Shown: in pieces, positions 61,129 through 64,000 of the stretch
Position numbering within the stretch: position 1 is the first letter of the stretch
How the letters are laid out: each line of letters opens with the position of its first letter
Source: Phycisphaerae bacterium
Lineage (GTDB): Bacteria; Planctomycetota; Phycisphaerae; Sedimentisphaerales; Anaerobacaceae
DNA: 64,000 bases
Assembly: GCA_028714855.1 (NCBI GenBank)
Contig: JAQTLP010000010.1
Location: 1 to 64,000, forward strand
Reading direction: 5' to 3'
Position numbers and translations under genes: made by a program
The notes under the pieces: model-generated
Told to the model about the DNA's origin: nothing
The model's database searches: none
What the model saw: only the letters and a program-made list of their open reading frames with translations

Positions 61129-61662
61129 TTATCCTTTCCAAAAATCGCTGTTAATTTCCATGAATTCCGTTTCTATTTCCAGTTCTGTTATAGCTTCGCG
61201 GCCGTTGCCGTTATTTTCACCAAATTGCATAGCAAGCAGGTCGTTTTCAATTTGTTCTACCTCGGCGACCAATATTGCCGATTCCGCGCTATCATCAGCC
61301 AAACGCTCGCTCTCCCAAACTGCTTTCGGCATTATTGAGCTGCTGACGGGTCTTTCAGGTCTAACTTTTTCTGTTTCAAATAATTTTACGCTTATAATCG
61401 CAAGGATAATAAATCCCGCAGCGACAGCCGCCGTTCTGTAAACAGTTCTTCTAAAAGTGTTTTTCTTTTTGTGCAGCAGGCTTACAGCGATTTCAGCCTT
61501 TATATTGGCTATAAGCTCGCCATCGGGCTTGGGTGCGCTATGCTCGTGAAGAATTTGCTCACCTTTTTGGATATCCTCGATAGTCTGCTCAACTTGCCCG
61601 GAGTCGAGGAATTTTCCAAACAGGTCATTTAGATTTTCTTTTGTTTCATCGTTCATGGTCAT
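61129..61662 (-). CDS. Putative membrane anti-sigma factor
   Basis: 177 residues. A cytosolic N-terminal helical part (about 1-70) is followed by one membrane helix (AAVAAGFIILAIISVKLF, about 78-95) and an acidic exported part rich in Glu. Overlaps the ECF gene by four bases (ATGA). No canonical zinc motif of the ZAS class is seen, so the assignment rests on context and topology. Confidence 0.65.
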   Translation of the reverse strand: MTMNDETKENLNDLFGKFLDSGQVEQTIEDIQKGEQILHEHSAPKPDGELIANIKAEIAVSLLHKKKNTFRRTVYRTAAVAAGFIILAIISVKLFETEKVRPERPVSSSIMPKAVWESERLADDSAESAILVAEVEQIENDLLAMQFGENNGNGREAITELEIETEFMEINSDFWKG

Positions 61663-62198
61663 TTCTGCTCCATCAACTCCCGCAGTTTCTTCAGCCCACG
61701 GTGCAGTTTTGATAATGTGGTTCCTATCGGTTCAGACCGCATCGCTGCTATTTCCTTGAAACTGGCCTGGGAATAAAAACGCAGCATAATCAATTCTCTC
61801 GTATCTGTATCCAGTCTGCCGAGCTGTATCTGTAATTCATCGATTTTCTCGTCGCGGGACTGTTTTGCATAAGTTATTTCTTCCGGCTCGAAATGCCTTT
61901 TCTGGGCGTCGAATAATTTTTTCTGCCGCTGCTTGTCCCTTAAATAATCGTAGAAGAGATTAGATGCTGTTTTGAACAGCCAACTTTCAAAAGAACCTCC
62001 CTTAAAAGACCGGATTTTCTCCACCAGTTTGACAAATAGCTCGCTAAGCAAATCGTTGCTTATTTCCCTGTTGCCTGTTAGTCGGTAAAAGTAGCCGTAT
62101 GCCCGGCCGGCGTAAATATCCACTATCTCTGAAAAACTCTCAGAGTCGCCGGACTTACAGCCGTCTATTATCCGGGCTAAATCGTTGTTTTTGGCCAT
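61659..62198 (-). CDS. ECF-type RNA polymerase sigma factor
   Basis: 179 residues. Region 2 (AYGYFYRLTGNREISNDLLS, then SFESWLFKTASNLFYDYLRD) and region 4 (LIMLRFYSQASFKEIAAMRS then IGTTLSKLHRGLKKLRELM). First gene of the operon, followed by the membrane anti-sigma. Group IV sigma factors respond to envelope signals. Confidence 0.87.
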   Translation of the reverse strand: MAKNNDLARIIDGCKSGDSESFSEIVDIYAGRAYGYFYRLTGNREISNDLLSELFVKLVEKIRSFKGGSFESWLFKTASNLFYDYLRDKQRQKKLFDAQKRHFEPEEITYAKQSRDEKIDELQIQLGRLDTDTRELIMLRFYSQASFKEIAAMRSEPIGTTLSKLHRGLKKLRELMEQK

Positions 62199-62282
62199 AT
62201 TTCAGCGTTTTTACGTAAATAAAGACGGTGTTTGAAACAGTTTTATTGCATAAATACAAAAAAACTATTACTTTATTCCTCT

Positions 62283-62558
62283 ATGTCTATCGTTGATATT
62301 AAAACAAAAAATACCTGGTCTGCTAAGGCAAAGCGGATGTTCACCAGCGTTTTGCCGGTTGACAAGAACCGCAAAGGCCAGTGCCGCCGCTGCGGAGCCT
62401 GCTGTAAGCTGCCGAATGTGTGTCCGTTTATAGGCATCGATAAAGATGGCCTGTGTACCTGTAAAATCTACCCGCTGCGTTCTTTGAGCTGCCGCAAATA
62501 TCCCCGGACCAAATCGGAGCTGCTTACAGCTGATACCTGCGGCCATAGTTTCGATTAA
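62283..62558 (+). CDS. YkgJ-like Cys-rich (Fe/Zn-binding) protein
   Basis: 91 residues. Cysteines C34, C37, C40, C41, C47, C58, C60, C70 and C86 form the CxxCxxCC-x-C motif of the YkgJ/UPF0153 family, thought to bind zinc or iron. ATG 62283 (MSIVDIKTKN) is chosen over the open frame to 62232, which lies against the sigma gene start. Convergent with the next gene. Confidence 0.8.
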   Translation: MSIVDIKTKNTWSAKAKRMFTSVLPVDKNRKGQCRRCGACCKLPNVCPFIGIDKDGLCTCKIYPLRSLSCRKYPRTKSELLTADTCGHSFD

Positions 62559-62587
62559 ACAAAGGATTGAAATTCCCGCCTATGGAA

Positions 62588-62887
62588 TTACTCGGCGGGC
62601 AATTCGTTTTCTCCTTTTTCTTCTTCGTCGTCGATTTTCCAGCTTTCAGATTCGTCTATATCGTCGATTTCGCGTTTCATATACTTGAAAATCTTGTCCT
62701 GCAGCGGTGCTAATTTTTCATACCACTTAAGCATTCCGTTATAGCTGGCTAACAGCATATCAAGACGGATTAGCTGCCATTTGGCTATACACTCCGGCTC
62801 CTTGATATTACTGAACGGGTCGCATTTGAAGGTTCTTCTGCCTTCAGGATTAATCTCGCAAAATTCGCAATCTTTACATTGAATCAT
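62588..62887 (-). CDS. Small Cys-motif protein of unknown function
   Basis: 99 residues. CKDCEFCEINPEG with C4, C7, C10, then C22 and C33, a possible zinc or iron-sulfur site, followed by a Trp/Leu helical middle (WQLIRLDMLLASYNGMLKWY) and a very acidic end (DDEEEKGENELPAE). ATG 62887 is preferred to the upstream alternative. Conserved-looking but unrecognised. Confidence 0.7.
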   Translation of the reverse strand: MIQCKDCEFCEINPEGRRTFKCDPFSNIKEPECIAKWQLIRLDMLLASYNGMLKWYEKLAPLQDKIFKYMKREIDDIDESESWKIDDEEEKGENELPAE

Positions 62888-63034
62888 TTTCGCACCACGC
62901 CCCAAATCAACAAAAATCTAAAACAACAAATTTGCGCTTTTCACTCTCTTTACTTTTTTATTATAATACCATATATTTCACAGAGTTAAAAGTATTTTGG
63001 AACAAAGATTAATGACCGTTTTATGGAGAGATAA

Positions 63035-63112
63035 ATGGGAAAGCCGAGACGCAGACGCAAAATTGGCAGTAAAAAAAGACACTCCCGGTGGAAAGTCCGA
63101 CATAAAAAATAA
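63035..63112 (+). CDS. 25-residue basic protein (bS22/AURKAIP1-COX24-like)
   Basis: ATG 63035 with GGAG 63025-63028 six bases upstream encodes 25 residues of which over half are Lys or Arg: MGKPRRRRKIGSKKR then HSRWKVRHKK. The pattern RRRRK-KK-H--W--RH matches the short C-terminal domain of AURKAIP1/mS38 and the tiny bacterial bS22 proteins; the Thx protein of Thermus is an alternative. Too short for standard ORF finders. Confidence 0.6.
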   Translation: MGKPRRRRKIGSKKRHSRWKVRHKK

Positions 63113-63224
63113 GTTGATTGTCCGTTGTTCATATTGAGCGTTGCGTAATATATGCGGCTTTAGCCGGTTATGCTTGCCCGCCGCTGGTGGGGCGAAGTGT
63201 TTTATGCAATACGCGATACGATAA

Positions 63225-64000
63225 ATGAAACACTTTAATATAACCTTCAAACCTGATGGCAGACAGATTTCTATTCACGCGGGTGCAACGCTTCTCGAAG
63301 CCGCAGGCCAGGCCGGGGTAATCTTAAATACCGTTTGCGGCGGAAAGGGTATCTGTAAAAAGTGTCTGGTGAACCTTGACCCGGATGGCAGGGGAGTTCT
63401 TGCGTGTCAGCATCACATCGATAGCGACCTTACGGTAACAATTCCTCCTTCCTCCCGCTTTTTTGAGCATAAAATTTTAACGCAAGGCCTTGCTCCTCAA
63501 CCCGAAATTCAGCCCGACATATATAAAAAATATCTAAAATTAACTCCAGCCGGTGAAATTTTCGGCGTCGCGGTCGATATCGGCACAACTACCGTCGTCT
63601 CAAAATTAGTCGATATGACAAATGGGAAAACTCCGGCAACCCAGGCCGACCTGAATCCGCAGACACGTTTCGGTGATGATGTTATCAGCAGAATTAATTA
63701 CGCTCAAACCGACACAGAGTTAGAGGAACTGCACAAAACAATAATCGGCTGTATAAATGAATTGACCGCAAAGCTTTGCAGGCAGACATCCATAGACACA
63801 AAGCAGATATACGAAATGTGCATTGTCGGCAACACGACGATGAATCACATTTTTCTTAAATTACCTGTGGTCCAGCTTGGCCAGGCGCCGTATAAGGCCT
63901 TTTCCCTCGATGCAAAAGACCTCTCCCCTGAAAAGATTGCCCTGCAAATGAATCCTGCTGGTAATATCCACACAGTTGAGAATATAGCCGGCTTCGTCGG
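63225..64000 (+). CDS. RACo-like ferredoxin/ASKHA protein (partial, runs off the end)
   Basis: 258 residues seen, open at the window end. An in-frame TAA at 63222-63224 forces ATG 63225. An N-terminal [2Fe-2S] ferredoxin domain (C38 in TVCGGKGICKKC, C43, C46, then C61 in ACQH) is followed by a linker and the ASKHA ATPase start VAVDIGTTTVVSKLVD and CIVGNTTMNHIFL. This is the layout of reductive activators of corrinoid proteins (RACo/DUF4445). The partner methyltransferase would lie beyond the window. Confidence 0.85.
   Translation, partial: MKHFNITFKPDGRQISIHAGATLLEAAGQAGVILNTVCGGKGICKKCLVNLDPDGRGVLACQHHIDSDLTVTIPPSSRFFEHKILTQGLAPQPEIQPDIYKKYLKLTPAGEIFGVAVDIGTTTVVSKLVDMTNGKTPATQADLNPQTRFGDDVISRINYAQTDTELEELHKTIIGCINELTAKLCRQTSIDTKQIYEMCIVGNTTMNHIFLKLPVVQLGQAPYKAFSLDAKDLSPEKIALQMNPAGNIHTVENIAGFV

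Overview
The window reads as a chromosomal segment of a Planctomycetota bacterium, probably Phycisphaerae-like. The basis is an LL-diaminopimelate aminotransferase (DapL) lysine route, a PEP-CTERM exported protein plus a second decayed PEP-CTERM tail, an ECF sigma/anti-sigma pair, a very short basic ribosomal-like protein, and intergenic spacers made of quasi-periodic TTCTG-type DNA. No rRNA or marker gene fixes the taxon, so this placement is an inference. By eye the first ~16 kb is more AT-rich than the housekeeping half.

Region 1 (1-20 kb) is a surface-glycan sugar locus, all on the + strand with stop/start overlaps. It holds a pseudaminic-acid-type methylase, an SpsF-like cytidylyltransferase, PseG, an SDR epimerase, a methyltransferase, a phosphoesterase, an ATP-grasp enzyme and the sialic/pseudaminic acid synthase PseI. 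These are followed by glycosyltransferase-like proteins, a B12-type radical SAM enzyme, a KpsF sugar-phosphate isomerase with CBS domains, a CBS-methyltransferase fusion, a radical SAM/SPASM enzyme, a class III aminotransferase, a capsule-synthesis-like protein and an FrhB-like/pyruvyl-transferase pair. Decayed fragments (a Gfo/Idh C-terminus and a CBS piece) show recombination here.

Region 2 (20-41.6 kb) holds GT2 and GT4 glycosyltransferases, several SAM methyltransferases, a formyltransferase-deacetylase fusion, a second B12 radical SAM enzyme and a GT2-GT4 fusion. It is closed by two opposing genes: a GT39-type membrane transferase and the polyprenyl-phosphate sugar transferase that would start repeat-unit synthesis. 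I see no Wzx flippase, Wzy polymerase or chain-length gene inside the window.

Region 3 (41.7-54 kb) is a patchwork: ClpB, a cluster of TTAGCCC palindromes, a HAF/PEP-CTERM repeat protein, an RNase HII-like protein, a STAS protein, a response regulator, a macro-domain protein followed by a decayed alcohol dehydrogenase start, tiny membrane proteins, a HEAT-type protein, tRNA-Cys and a TolC-like lipoprotein. Two intergenic regions look like independent structured RNAs with their own promoter and terminator.

Region 4 (54-64 kb) is housekeeping: Fur-family regulator, dapL, a folK-deoxynucleoside kinase fusion, panC, panD, lgt and rhomboid. Then come a minus-strand ECF sigma/anti-sigma/periplasmic coiled-coil operon, two Cys-rich small proteins, a 25-residue basic protein and the start of a RACo-like ferredoxin/ASKHA protein that runs off the end.
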